From: Sulfuricella sp.
GTDB lineage: Bacteria; Pseudomonadota; Gammaproteobacteria; Burkholderiales; Sulfuricellaceae
Reading direction: 5' to 3'
Length of the DNA stretch: 39,359 nt
Assembly: GCA_018336195.1 (NCBI GenBank)
Contig: JAGXQV010000038.1
Location: forward strand, 1-39,359
A model generated the notes under the pieces. It was not told the origin of the DNA and made no database searches. It saw only the letters and a list, made by a program, of their open reading frames with translations. Of the stretch, positions 16,390 to 25,000 are shown one piece after another; position 1 is the first letter of the stretch; the number at the start of each line of letters is the position of its first letter. A program made the translations under genes and the position numbers.

Positions 16390-17214
16390 CTACCCGCCGC
16401 GATGCAAAATGATTTCCACCACGAATTTGCTGCCCAGGTAGCCGAGCAGCAGCATGGCGAATCCCGCCAGGCTCCAGGTGATGGCGGTGCGGCCGCGCCA
16501 CCCGTAGAAATGACGACCTCCCAGCAGCACAGCGTAAACGCCCCAGGACAACAGGGCGAACAGGGTTTTGTGGGAAAACTGCATGGCCTTGCCGAACAGT
16601 TCTTCGGAGAACATCACGCCGGAGAGAATCGCCAGGGTGAGCAGCACGAACCCCGCCCAGGTGATGCGGAACAGCAGGGTTTCCATGGTCAGCAGGGGCG
16701 GCAGGTTGCGCAGCATTTTCGACAACATGCGGTCGTGCAGGCGATGCTCGGTGAGCGCCATCAGCAGGGCGTGCAGCGCGGCGATGGTGAACAGGCTGTA
16801 GGCCAGCAGGGATATCAGCAGGTGCGCCTTGAAGGCGGTAAAGCCGGTATGCGAGAGGGGCGGGGCTTCGGGAAGGAGGCCGGCGACCAGCAAGCATCCG
16901 GCGGCAACCGGCAACACCAGCATTTGCAGGCCGTCGAGCGGATAGTGGAAGCTCGCCAGCCAATACACCAGCACGGTCAGCCAGGCGATGGCGAGGATCG
17001 CGTTGCCGAATCCCAGGGTCAGCGCGCCGTCGGCGAACAGCGCCTGGAACAGCAGCCAGCCGTGCAGGACCAGCGGTGCGAACGCCGCCATGCGTGCGCC
17101 GCCGGCCGTGGTTCCGCTTTGCGGGGTCTTGCCGGGCATGAAGCTGCGCCGGAAATGCCAGCCGAGACCGGCGTACAGCAGTGCAACCAATAGGTAGGGT
17201 AAGAAACCGGGCAT
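16390..17214 (-). CDS. ypjD: cytochrome c assembly (CcsA/HemX-like) inner-membrane protein, YpjD type
   Basis: The 274-residue protein has about eight TM segments and belongs to the CcsA/CcmC/HemX superfamily. Candidate heme-interacting histidines are H131 (FKAHLLISLLAYSLF) and H215 (MQFSHKTLFALLSWG), and a WRGRTAITWSLAGF segment precedes the last TM. The E. coli homologue ypjD sits next to ffh, and that arrangement is preserved here with ffh divergent. A reading frame open upstream to 17580 runs into the ffh coding region and is spurious; the ATG at 17214 starts directly with a membrane segment. Its role is unproven even in E. coli; a link to heme handling is inferred from the superfamily. 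Confidence 0.85.
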   Translation of the reverse strand: MPGFLPYLLVALLYAGLGWHFRRSFMPGKTPQSGTTAGGARMAAFAPLVLHGWLLFQALFADGALTLGFGNAILAIAWLTVLVYWLASFHYPLDGLQMLVLPVAAGCLLVAGLLPEAPPLSHTGFTAFKAHLLISLLAYSLFTIAALHALLMALTEHRLHDRMLSKMLRNLPPLLTMETLLFRITWAGFVLLTLAILSGVMFSEELFGKAMQFSHKTLFALLSWGVYAVLLGGRHFYGWRGRTAITWSLAGFAMLLLGYLGSKFVVEIILHRGG

Positions 17215-17220
17215 TGTGGG

Positions 17221-17253
17221 GTAAACTGTTGGTTTTTGTTCGCGCCAGTTTAC
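17221..17253. promoter_or_regulatory. inverted repeat GTAAACTG-N17-CAGTTTAC in the ypjD/ffh divergent gap
   Basis: Two perfect 8-bp arms (17221-17228 and 17246-17253) flank a 17-base spacer, immediately upstream of the ypjD-like start and ahead of the 7-mer array. It could be an operator, or a hairpin in the leader transcribed from either side. No matching regulator is evident. Confidence 0.35.
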
Positions 17254-17260
17254 ACGATAA

Positions 17261-17350
17261 AGACAGGACTGAGGACTGGGGGTTGAGGACTGGGTTAGAT
17301 CGCCACGGCGCGACACCATGCCACTCAGTCCACAGACCTCAGTCCTCGCC
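17261..17350. repeat. inverted 7-mer array element upstream of ffh
   Basis: Five heptads (AGACAGG, ACTGAGG, ACTGGGG, GTTGAGG, ACTGGGT; 17261-17295) face four complementary units (ACTCAGT, CCACAGA, CCTCAGT, CCTCGCC; 17323-17350). The heptad sequence differs from those of the other elements, but the architecture is the same. The right arm ends about 10 bases before the ffh ribosome-binding site, so it may lie in the 5' leader of the ffh mRNA. Confidence 0.75.
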
Positions 17351-17374
17351 TCTAAATCCGAAGGAATTCCTAAA

Positions 17375-18724
17375 ATGTTCGACAATCTCACCGGCCGTCT
17401 GGCCGGCGTCATGAAAAGCCTGCGTGGCCAGGCGCGCCTCACCGAAACCAACATCCAGGATGCCCTGCGCGAAGTGCGCATGGCGCTGCTCGAAGCCGAC
17501 GTCGCTCTGCCGGTGGTGAAGGACTTCATCGCCCACGTCAAGGAACGTGCGCTGGGCCAGGAAGTGCTCGCCAGCCTCACCCCCGGTCAAGCCGTCATCG
17601 GGGTGGTGCACGACGAAATGACCAAACTGATGGGCGAACACAACGCCGCCCTGAATCTGGCGGTCAAGCCCCCGGCGGTGATCCTGATGGCCGGTCTGCA
17701 AGGCGCGGGCAAAACCACCACCTGCGGCAAACTTGCCAAAATGCTGCGCGAGCAAAAGAAGAAAGTCCTGTTGGTGAGTTGCGACGTGTATCGTCCCGCC
17801 GCTATGGAGCAGTTGAAGGCGCTCGGCAAACAGCTCGACATCGAATATTTCGACGCGCCCGCCACCGACAGGCCGGAAAAGACCGCCCTCGCCGCGCTGG
17901 ATTACGCCGACAAGCATTTTCACGACGTGCTGATCGTCGATACCGCCGGCCGCCTGCACATCGACGAAGCGATGATGGAGGAAATCAAGCAACTCCACGC
18001 CGCCGTCAAACCCATCGAAACCCTCTTCGTGGTGGACGCCATGCAGGGCCAGGACGCCGTCAACACCGCGCGCGCCTTCAACGACGCCCTGCCGCTCACC
18101 GGGGTGGTGCTCACCAAGCTCGATGGCGACGCGCGCGGCGGCGCGGCGCTGTCGGTGCGTCACATCACCGGCAAGCCGATCAAGTTCGCCGGCGTCGGCG
18201 AAAAACTCACCGGCCTCGAACCCTTCCACCCCGAGCGGATGGCCTCGCGGATTCTCGGCATGGGCGACGTGCTGTCGCTGATCGAGGAAGCCCAGCGCGG
18301 CGTCGATCAGGAAGAGGCCGTCAAGCTCGCCAAGAAGATGAAATCCGGCAAGAGCTTCGACCTCGAAGACTTCAAGGCGCAACTCGTCCAGATGAAGAAA
18401 ATGGGCGGCCTCAACGCCCTCATGGACAAGCTTCCCGCCCAGCTTACCCAGGGCGCCGCCGGCCAGCAGGTGGACGACAAATCGATCAACCGCGTGGAAG
18501 GCATCATCAACTCCATGACCCCCGCGGAACGCCGCAACCCGGCCATCCTCAAGGCCTCGCGCAAGCGCCGCATCGCCGCCGGCTCGGGCGTGCAGGTGCA
18601 GGAAATCAACCGTCTGCTCAGCCAGTTCGAGCAAATGCAGAAGATGATGAAAATGATGAGCAAGGGCGGCGGCATGGCCAAGATGATGCGCGGCATGAAG
18701 GGCATGCTGCCGGGGATGCGCTAG
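17375..18724 (+). CDS. ffh: signal recognition particle protein Ffh (SRP54)
   Basis: The 449-residue protein has the full SRP54 order: N domain (1-90); GTPase G domain with GLQGAGKTTTCGKL (107-120), the DTAGRL motif and TKLDGDARGGAALS; and a methionine-rich M domain ending in repeated MMKMM and GMKGMLPGMR segments, which binds signal sequences and 4.5S RNA. It delivers nascent membrane proteins to FtsY at the inner membrane. The start at 17375 follows AAGGA and matches the conserved MFDNLTGRL N-terminus; an upstream ATG at 17318 lies in the 7-mer array. The gene is divergent from the ypjD-like gene, as in other proteobacteria. It is essential, so it anchors this part of the window as core genome. 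Confidence 0.97.
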   Translation: MFDNLTGRLAGVMKSLRGQARLTETNIQDALREVRMALLEADVALPVVKDFIAHVKERALGQEVLASLTPGQAVIGVVHDEMTKLMGEHNAALNLAVKPPAVILMAGLQGAGKTTTCGKLAKMLREQKKKVLLVSCDVYRPAAMEQLKALGKQLDIEYFDAPATDRPEKTALAALDYADKHFHDVLIVDTAGRLHIDEAMMEEIKQLHAAVKPIETLFVVDAMQGQDAVNTARAFNDALPLTGVVLTKLDGDARGGAALSVRHITGKPIKFAGVGEKLTGLEPFHPERMASRILGMGDVLSLIEEAQRGVDQEEAVKLAKKMKSGKSFDLEDFKAQLVQMKKMGGLNALMDKLPAQLTQGAAGQQVDDKSINRVEGIINSMTPAERRNPAILKASRKRRIAAGSGVQVQEINRLLSQFEQMQKMMKMMSKGGGMAKMMRGMKGMLPGMR

Positions 18725-18856
18725 GCGGGGCGGCGGGTCAGCGGCGGGAACTGCTACTGAATCCGCAGAAGACGTCTGTTCCGAACATCAGGGTCAAACT
18801 GTTTGGCTCGCGCAAGAGGGATGGCTGAACTGTTTGAGGTGAATCGATCCGGGGGC

Positions 18857-18881
18857 AACTACCGTGGATTCCTCGGTAGTT
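18857..18881. repeat. stem-loop upstream of truncated DUF1016 gene
   Basis: AACTACCG (18857-18864) pairs perfectly with CGGTAGTT (18874-18881) around a 9-base loop, 23 bases upstream of the DUF1016 start. There is no T-run. It could be a translation-control hairpin or an operator. Confidence 0.4.
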
Positions 18882-18904
18882 GATGCATACAAGGGGGAAT
18901 GCCG

Positions 18905-19582
18905 ATGACGAGGAAGACTGCACAGCACCCGGATGGCGACGGCAAGACCGCCGCTGCCGTACCCGCTGGCTTGACGCCCTTGCTGGGAGCCCTGCGCCAG
19001 TTGATTGCCGATTCGCGCCAGCAGGTGCTACGGGCGGTGGATAGTGTCCAGGTGCAGACCTGCTGGCATATCGGGCAGCACATCGTGGAGTTTGAGCAAG
19101 GCGGGGCACAGCGTGCGGCCTATGGGCAGCGTTTGCTGCCGCAGTTGGGGCAGGCGCTGGCGGCCGAGTTCGGCAAAGGGTTTGACGAGCGCAACTTGCG
19201 CCACATGCGGGCGTTTTTTCAGCGTTTCCCGATTTGGAACGCGCTGCGTTCCGAATTGAGTTGGACGCATTACCGCTTGCTGACTCGGGTGGACAACGAG
19301 GAGGCACGCCTGTGGTACATGCGGGAGGCTGTCGACCAGAACTGGAGCACGCGAGCGCTGGAGCGGCAGATTGGCACGCTGTATTACGAGCGCCTGCTGT
19401 TGAGCCAGGACAAGGCGGCGGTGAGCGCTGAAGCGAAAGACAATCTGGCGACCCTGGCGCAGTCACCCCGCGCGTTTGTGCGCGACCCGGTGATGCTGGA
19501 GTTTCTGGGCCTGCCAAATGCTGGCAAGTTGCTGGAATCCCACCTCAAATCGGCCGAAGCTGTCGTTACTGAAATGTGCTGA
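18905..19582 (+). CDS. DUF1016 N-terminal (YhcG-like) protein, lacking the nuclease domain
   Basis: The 225-residue product matches the N-terminal part of YhcG/DUF1016 proteins: helices LRQLIADSRQQVLRAVDSV, then CWHIGQHIVEFEQGG, the FDERNLRHMRAFFQRFP segment and ELSWTHYRLLTRV. Full-length members are about 340-370 residues with a C-terminal PD-(D/E)XK nuclease. Here the reading frame diverges after VMLEFLGLP and stops about 25 residues later, so the nuclease domain is absent, and it is not found downstream. The second ATG (18905) is preferred because AAGGGGG is then about 7 bases away. It is either a decayed gene or a stand-alone DNA- or partner-binding module next to the type III restriction genes. 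Confidence 0.75.
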   Translation: MTRKTAQHPDGDGKTAAAVPAGLTPLLGALRQLIADSRQQVLRAVDSVQVQTCWHIGQHIVEFEQGGAQRAAYGQRLLPQLGQALAAEFGKGFDERNLRHMRAFFQRFPIWNALRSELSWTHYRLLTRVDNEEARLWYMREAVDQNWSTRALERQIGTLYYERLLLSQDKAAVSAEAKDNLATLAQSPRAFVRDPVMLEFLGLPNAGKLLESHLKSAEAVVTEMC

Positions 19583-19668
19583 ACCGTCCGTTATCTGACG
19601 CATAGTAGTTGCGGGGATTACTCCTAACACCATGCCAGTCATTGCTTCTGCAATGATATATTTAGCTA

Positions 19669-22251
19669 TTACTCCGCCCTCGGCCCTGCATTTATCATTG
19701 CCACGTCCAAAAATGAGCGGAAATCTACCAAATCATTCTCCCTCAGCTTCTGGAAATAGGCCGGGAAGTCGCGCTGGGCCAACATGTTGAACTGGTAACG
19801 CATCGGCACCTTCGTATTCTCTAACCAGGTATTCAGCCGGGCAAAATGCATGCGCGCATATTCGTGTTTTTTTACGTTCTCGGGCGACGGATCATCAATC
19901 TCACCGTCGTCCTTGATCTCGGCGACGAATATCCGGTCGTTCTGCTTGATGAAGAAATCTGGGCTAAATTCACCTCGCTTAGGATGCAATCCCTTCTTCC
20001 AGGCGTATTCCAGTGAGTAGAAATTCATTGCCGTGTTTTTCAGCCACGCATCCACATGCTGGGCATTCGTGCGCTTGGTCAGCTCACGCATAAATTTCCT
20101 TTCGGGCGTAGCATCAGCAATTGCGAGATTGACTGGCGACTTGAAGTCGGCTGGGTTTTCAATAGTCACCTGTGCACCGGCAAGATCGCCATCTGGATCA
20201 GCCACCTCGTCAAAAAACTCCTGCTGTTCATCGGGCAATGTCTTGCGGCAACCATCGGTGAAAAAGACGCTCTTCGAGCCGCGCCGTAACTCGGCTGCGC
20301 TACAGGATTCGGCCTGCCGCTGCGCGGTACTAATTGTTATTAGCGCTTCCGGGGAAAGCACATAGACCACGCGCTTGGCCCCCTTGCGATTGAGCGGCCC
20401 CAGTGCCTGCAAAAACTTTTGGCGGTTGTCGTCTGTGATGCGCCCATCGGGAATGGCTGCCTGGCGCAACGACTCATTGATGATAGCTAGGCACTTGTCA
20501 CGCGGAAAGCGTTTGGCGTAGTTGGTGCGATCCTCGGGATTGGGAGACTCGGCCAATTCTTGGTCGATGCTCTTCAAGCGCTGATAGATCAATTCGGCGA
20601 CATCCTCGGTGGAATAGGTCTTCTGCCGGATGGTCGCACCGAACCTAGTGTGCCGACCGGTCAGAGCCTCCTCAAATTCCACTGTCACTGCTTGGTCGAC
20701 GACCTGCGTCGGCAGCACCACGTAGCCCTTCTCGAAAATCTGATACTCGCCTGTTTGCGGATGGTCGCTGATTTCTTCCTTGCGCGTGTAGTCCAGATTG
20801 TGCAGGTCGAAGTGGTAGGGCGAGTTGGCCAGCGGGCGTGAAGTCAGCCGGCGCTCGATTTCCAGCACCTCATCCACCAGATGCTTGATACGGCCGGACC
20901 ATGCGTCGTGATTGAATACCGTCACCACGGGATCGTCGCCGCTCCAGCCCTCGGGCCGGCGCAAGCCCCGGCCCAGCACTTGGGCGATCAGCAATTTGCT
21001 GTTGAAGGCGCGTTCCTCGTGGGGCACGATCTGGAAGATGTTCTTTACGTCCCAGCCTTCAGAAAGCATCGACACCGAAACGATCCATTCCACCTTGCTG
21101 ACCGGGCTATCGACACTTTTCAGCAGCGCGACATTCGGCTGGTGCTCCTTGCTTGATGTCACCACCAGCACCTTGGCGCGCGCCTCTTCCGGCTTGATCT
21201 TCTCCCACGCGGCAATCCAGTCGGTCAGTTCCTCCGCCACCTGCTTGCAGGCGGCGATCTTCTGCGTCACCACGATGGTCAGCGGGCGGATGTTGCGGCT
21301 CTTGAGCTTCTTCTTCCAGTCCTCGTGCCGCTGCCAGATCAGTTGCCAGCGGTCTTCCGGCCCCTGTGTCGTCGGCATCTCGGCGACGTACTCCACCTTC
21401 TTGACCCAGCGTTCCTCGATGGCTTGGCGCAACGAATAGCGATACACCACGTCCGAAAAGTAGTCATTGCCGACATAGCAAGTGCCGGAAACGCCGAGCA
21501 CATGGCGAAAGCCGTAGTCGGGTGATTGCAGGAATTCCTTCCACTTGCCGGCCTCGGTGCCAGTCTCGTTGGCGACGTGATGCGCCTCGTCGTTGAGCAC
21601 GGCCACGCGCGTGCCCTTGCCCTTGAGGCTGTCGCGGATGGAGGAATTTACATGCTCCAGAATGGCGTGATAGTTCTCCACGCACAGCGCGCCATCCACG
21701 ATGGTTTCGGACGCATTGATGACATGCGGCATTGCAACACGCGCGCCGGCCGGCAGCGCATCGCGCAGGTCGGCTCTGGTCGCCAGTTCCTTGAACTTGG
21801 CCAGTAAGCCGGCCTCGATGGTGTTGGATGGGCACAGCACCAGAACGCGGTCGACCGCGCCTTCCGCCAGCAGGATTGCCGCAATGCCGTAAAGCACAAA
21901 ACTCTTGCCGGCACCCGTTGCCAGATCTAGCGAACAGGCCAGTTGGTCGGGCAGTTGCAGATGCGCCAGCATCGACTCCCAGCGCCCCCAGCGATGGGAT
22001 AGGTCGTCGTTGGCGCTGAAATTCTCCTGCGCCAACTGGCGCAGATCGGCATAGCGTCCGCCGAGCCAGTAACTCAGAATCGTGTGGATGGCTTCCTTCT
22101 GGTATTCGCGGTGCCCGCACAGTGCATCGAGAAACGGCTCATAGCGAGACTCGTCCCAACATGCCGGATCGTGCGGCTTGAGCGCCAGCACCAGATCCTC
22201 GTTGCGGAAGGTGCGGCGGTCGTCATTGCGCCGCGTAGTGGTGGCGTTCAT
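19669..22251 (-). CDS. res: type III restriction enzyme, Res helicase-endonuclease subunit
   Basis: The 860-residue protein has SF2 helicase motifs: Walker A ATGAGKS (111-117), DEAH box (221-224) and motif VI QVLGRGLRRPEGW. A C-terminal PD-(D/E)XK nuclease follows, with P764-D765, E778 and K780 (SPDF, then VAEIKDD). Res translocates on DNA and cuts when two unmodified head-to-head sites are met, in complex with Mod. The start at 22251 overlaps the mod stop (ATGA) and has an AGGA site inside mod. It is intact, with no frameshift and all key residues present, so the system looks active. A small stem-loop (CATTGC, TTCT, GCAATG; 19640-19655) lies just after its stop. Confidence 0.93.
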   Translation of the reverse strand: MNATTTRRNDDRRTFRNEDLVLALKPHDPACWDESRYEPFLDALCGHREYQKEAIHTILSYWLGGRYADLRQLAQENFSANDDLSHRWGRWESMLAHLQLPDQLACSLDLATGAGKSFVLYGIAAILLAEGAVDRVLVLCPSNTIEAGLLAKFKELATRADLRDALPAGARVAMPHVINASETIVDGALCVENYHAILEHVNSSIRDSLKGKGTRVAVLNDEAHHVANETGTEAGKWKEFLQSPDYGFRHVLGVSGTCYVGNDYFSDVVYRYSLRQAIEERWVKKVEYVAEMPTTQGPEDRWQLIWQRHEDWKKKLKSRNIRPLTIVVTQKIAACKQVAEELTDWIAAWEKIKPEEARAKVLVVTSSKEHQPNVALLKSVDSPVSKVEWIVSVSMLSEGWDVKNIFQIVPHEERAFNSKLLIAQVLGRGLRRPEGWSGDDPVVTVFNHDAWSGRIKHLVDEVLEIERRLTSRPLANSPYHFDLHNLDYTRKEEISDHPQTGEYQIFEKGYVVLPTQVVDQAVTVEFEEALTGRHTRFGATIRQKTYSTEDVAELIYQRLKSIDQELAESPNPEDRTNYAKRFPRDKCLAIINESLRQAAIPDGRITDDNRQKFLQALGPLNRKGAKRVVYVLSPEALITISTAQRQAESCSAAELRRGSKSVFFTDGCRKTLPDEQQEFFDEVADPDGDLAGAQVTIENPADFKSPVNLAIADATPERKFMRELTKRTNAQHVDAWLKNTAMNFYSLEYAWKKGLHPKRGEFSPDFFIKQNDRIFVAEIKDDGEIDDPSPENVKKHEYARMHFARLNTWLENTKVPMRYQFNMLAQRDFPAYFQKLRENDLVDFRSFLDVAMINAGPRAE

Positions 22252-24437
22252 TTTTTCCTGCTCTTGGTCTTGGCTGGCGTCGCCTTTGCCTTAGTTACCT
22301 TGGCAGCGTCCGGTTTGGCCGTGCGTACCCGCTTGCCGGGTTTCGCCGGGCCGAATTCACTGGCTGAAATCACCACGCGCGCCTCATTGCCGTAGATGTC
22401 TACAAAGACGGCCATCAGCTTGTTTGTCAGCCGGTTCGCCGGAAAGCGTACTTCCCAGCCGGCCGCCTCGATGGCGTTGGCGTAGAATACCTCATCGAGG
22501 TCGAATACGTCGGCGGCGGCGTCATAGTCGTAATCCAGCATCACCATCGACAGGGTTTCGCGGTTGCCACGCTTCTGCATAGGCTCGCGTACTACGGCTT
22601 CGCTATGGAAGCTGTCGATGCGGATGAACGCTTCTTCTAGCAACTCCCCTTCGGGCTTACCGCAGCCGACGGTGTATTCCAATTCTGGTGTGCGGATGAA
22701 ATCGAAGCCCACCGCGTCCACCGTGTTGTTGACTGCCATCTCGTCGGTTGGCTGCTTAAGCGCAAGGAAATCACGCTGGTGCAATTCATGGATGATGGAA
22801 TACGGCACACGTAGCGCGTAATAGCGCACCTCGCCGATCTGGATATAGTCCTGCTGGAAGCCGAAGGCCATCGCCGGGGCGATGATGAACATGCGCGTGC
22901 CGATCTTCGCCCCGGCCGCTTCGTGAATCGAACGTAAGGTGTCCTCGGTGATTGTCGCGCCGGCTTGCTTGCGGTGGTCGAACACCTGCACCGGGCAGGC
23001 TTTCAACGTGCCATCAAACTGGATGCCACCAATACGCTGCGGTGCGTCCTGGCAGCCGAACAGCGTTAGCGCGAAACTCCGCCAATCGTCCCACGGTAAA
23101 TCCTTGAGACGCCCGAAATCATAGAGGCCTGCATTGTAGAGGGTGAAGGGCTTGGCCTTGAGTGCCGCGCCCTTGTTGCCGATGTTCGCCTTGAGATTAA
23201 ATAGGCGCTTTTGAACCGTGTAGATCGCCAGTTTTCCGCAGTCAATGCCGATCCAGCGGCGGCTGAGCTTTTCGGCAACGGCGCATGTTGTGCCCGATCC
23301 TGTAAAGGCGTCAAGAATAATGTCGCCGGGGTTGGATGAAGCGAAAATAATCCTTTCCAGCAATTGCTCTGGTTTTTGGGTCGGATAATGTTGCTTCTCA
23401 GAAGACTGCGCTTGAAGGGGGCTGATTCCAAGCCAAACATCGGACACCGCTTTGTTGCCCAAGGTATCTCTCAAATATTGTTTAGATTGAATTCGACCAT
23501 CTTTGTCGGACGGGAAGTGCAACAACCCTTCTTCATCCATCTGCCGCATTCGGTCAATGTTCACCTTCCATCCATTTGCGGGAGGTTTGTATCCTTTGTA
23601 GTCATAGGTCAAGTTTGGCCTGGGGTGGGGGCTGGCAAAATTACCTAACCGATACCGTTCCCAGCTAGATGGTGCATTTTCACCCTTCTTTAATCTTATC
23701 CAACTTGTCTTGTCAGGTGACTCAGCATATACAAAGAATTTATCAATATAATCTTGGGTCTGCTCTGTCTTGGGCGAATTCCAAATATAAGAAGAGCCTT
23801 TTCGATAAAGCACGAGAGTGTCATGCACGCAACCGTACCGACCTGGATCGTTGTGCGACGCTGTGCGCTGCCAGATAATTTCGTTGACGAAACACCCCTC
23901 GCCGAATACTTCATCCAGCACAACCTTGAGGTAGTGGATTTTTTTGACGTCAAGGTGCAGATAAAGGCATCCGTCATCAGCGAGAAGCTCACGTAACAAA
24001 ATGAGACGGCGGCGTGTAAACTCTACAAACTGCGCCCCCACAACCTTATCCTGATAGGCTTTCTGGTCTTGGCTTCCGCGAAACTCCTGTTTCGTCGCAA
24101 ACGGCGGGTCGATGTAGACCAGCCGCACGCCAGGCGTGCCGTCGGCATTGCACAGTTCGCCACGTCGCTTCATCTCCAGTAGAGTCTTCATTGCCTGTAG
24201 ATTGTCGCCGAAGATCAGCTTATTGTGCCACTCCACACCGTTTTTGTTGAAGGTGCGCACCGGCTGCAAGGGCACGGCCAGAGTGTTGGCGATGATGTCT
24301 TCCTCGCGCTCCTTGCCGTGATAGACCAGTTCGTATTCCCGCTTCTCAGGCGGAAACAGGATGCGCGACCACTCCGGTGACAGTTCTTCGCCGGAAGCCA
24401 ATATTTCAAGCAGTCGTTGCCGTTGTTCGGGTGTCAT
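22248..24437 (-). CDS. mod: type III DNA adenine methyltransferase, Mod subunit
   Basis: The 729-residue protein is a beta-class N6-adenine methyltransferase: catalytic motif IV DPPF (110-113) comes before SAM motif I DAFTGSGTT (376-384), with TQKP at 353-356. The region between, roughly residues 145-355 (about 23370-24000), contains the target-recognition part and is much AT-richer (33-40% GC in sampled lines) than the flanking ends, as expected when recognition domains are swapped by recombination. The C-terminus ends in a Lys/Ala-rich tail (about the last 25 residues). Mod modifies the recognition site and also supplies specificity to Res. A GGAAA site lies about 9 bases before the ATG. 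No simple-sequence repeat for phase variation is visible in the gene. Confidence 0.93.
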   Translation of the reverse strand: MTPEQRQRLLEILASGEELSPEWSRILFPPEKREYELVYHGKEREEDIIANTLAVPLQPVRTFNKNGVEWHNKLIFGDNLQAMKTLLEMKRRGELCNADGTPGVRLVYIDPPFATKQEFRGSQDQKAYQDKVVGAQFVEFTRRRLILLRELLADDGCLYLHLDVKKIHYLKVVLDEVFGEGCFVNEIIWQRTASHNDPGRYGCVHDTLVLYRKGSSYIWNSPKTEQTQDYIDKFFVYAESPDKTSWIRLKKGENAPSSWERYRLGNFASPHPRPNLTYDYKGYKPPANGWKVNIDRMRQMDEEGLLHFPSDKDGRIQSKQYLRDTLGNKAVSDVWLGISPLQAQSSEKQHYPTQKPEQLLERIIFASSNPGDIILDAFTGSGTTCAVAEKLSRRWIGIDCGKLAIYTVQKRLFNLKANIGNKGAALKAKPFTLYNAGLYDFGRLKDLPWDDWRSFALTLFGCQDAPQRIGGIQFDGTLKACPVQVFDHRKQAGATITEDTLRSIHEAAGAKIGTRMFIIAPAMAFGFQQDYIQIGEVRYYALRVPYSIIHELHQRDFLALKQPTDEMAVNNTVDAVGFDFIRTPELEYTVGCGKPEGELLEEAFIRIDSFHSEAVVREPMQKRGNRETLSMVMLDYDYDAAADVFDLDEVFYANAIEAAGWEVRFPANRLTNKLMAVFVDIYGNEARVVISASEFGPAKPGKRVRTAKPDAAKVTKAKATPAKTKSRKK

Positions 24438-25000
24438 ATGTCAATTTCCGCCAATGGGCTGTTGTTTTCGGGCGCTAACGAGAAAACGCCGACGAAAACG
24501 TCTGGCAGTGGGGGGGGCAATACTACCCCAGTGTGCTTGAATGTGCACGACCTCGTTTGCAAACGTCATTCGGACGGCGAACTCTACGCGATATTCTCGG
24601 GCTTCGATGGCTCATGAGGTGAGCCATCTGAAATGACGGAACTCTCTCCATTTATGTAAAGTCAGCTAATAGCCAAAATACTGAAGAAAAGGATTGTCAG
24701 CTGACTGGCTGAAATGGCCGATCTGGTGACCGATGAAGGATTTTCCTGAACGGTTCCTTTAAGTTCCGCCAAGGAGCATTGGCGGAAAGACCTGTATGGC
24801 TGGCCGGAGCAAACTGCGGGTTGCTCCGTGACTTGCGAGGCTCTGAAAGACCACTTTCCGCGGCGCCGCCGGCTTTGATCCCTCCGCCGAAGATTCAGGA
24901 AACCCAGCCATCTGAAGCGCGCCAGCTTGCCCAAGCCCGTGGAGCGCCGGCGTCTCGCCGGCCTGCCGGCAGAATGCCGACGCTCCATTTCGCGCATTGC
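24438..25000. repeat. non-coding gap with four palindromes
   Basis: No convincing gene is seen between mod and the frameshifted small ORF. Four hairpins are present: GATGGCTCA/TGAGCCATC (24606-24628, perfect 9 bp), TTCCGCCA/TGGCGGAA (24765-24788, perfect 8 bp), CGGAGCAA/TTGCTCCG (24806-24829, perfect 8 bp) and a longer imperfect one (arms 24940-24953 and 24974-24987, 12 of 14 matching). The last carries the GGAGCGCCGGCG string that I recognise as a frequent dispersed repeat in environmental proteobacteria. The first hairpin is about 170 bases upstream of mod and could influence its expression. Confidence 0.6.
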
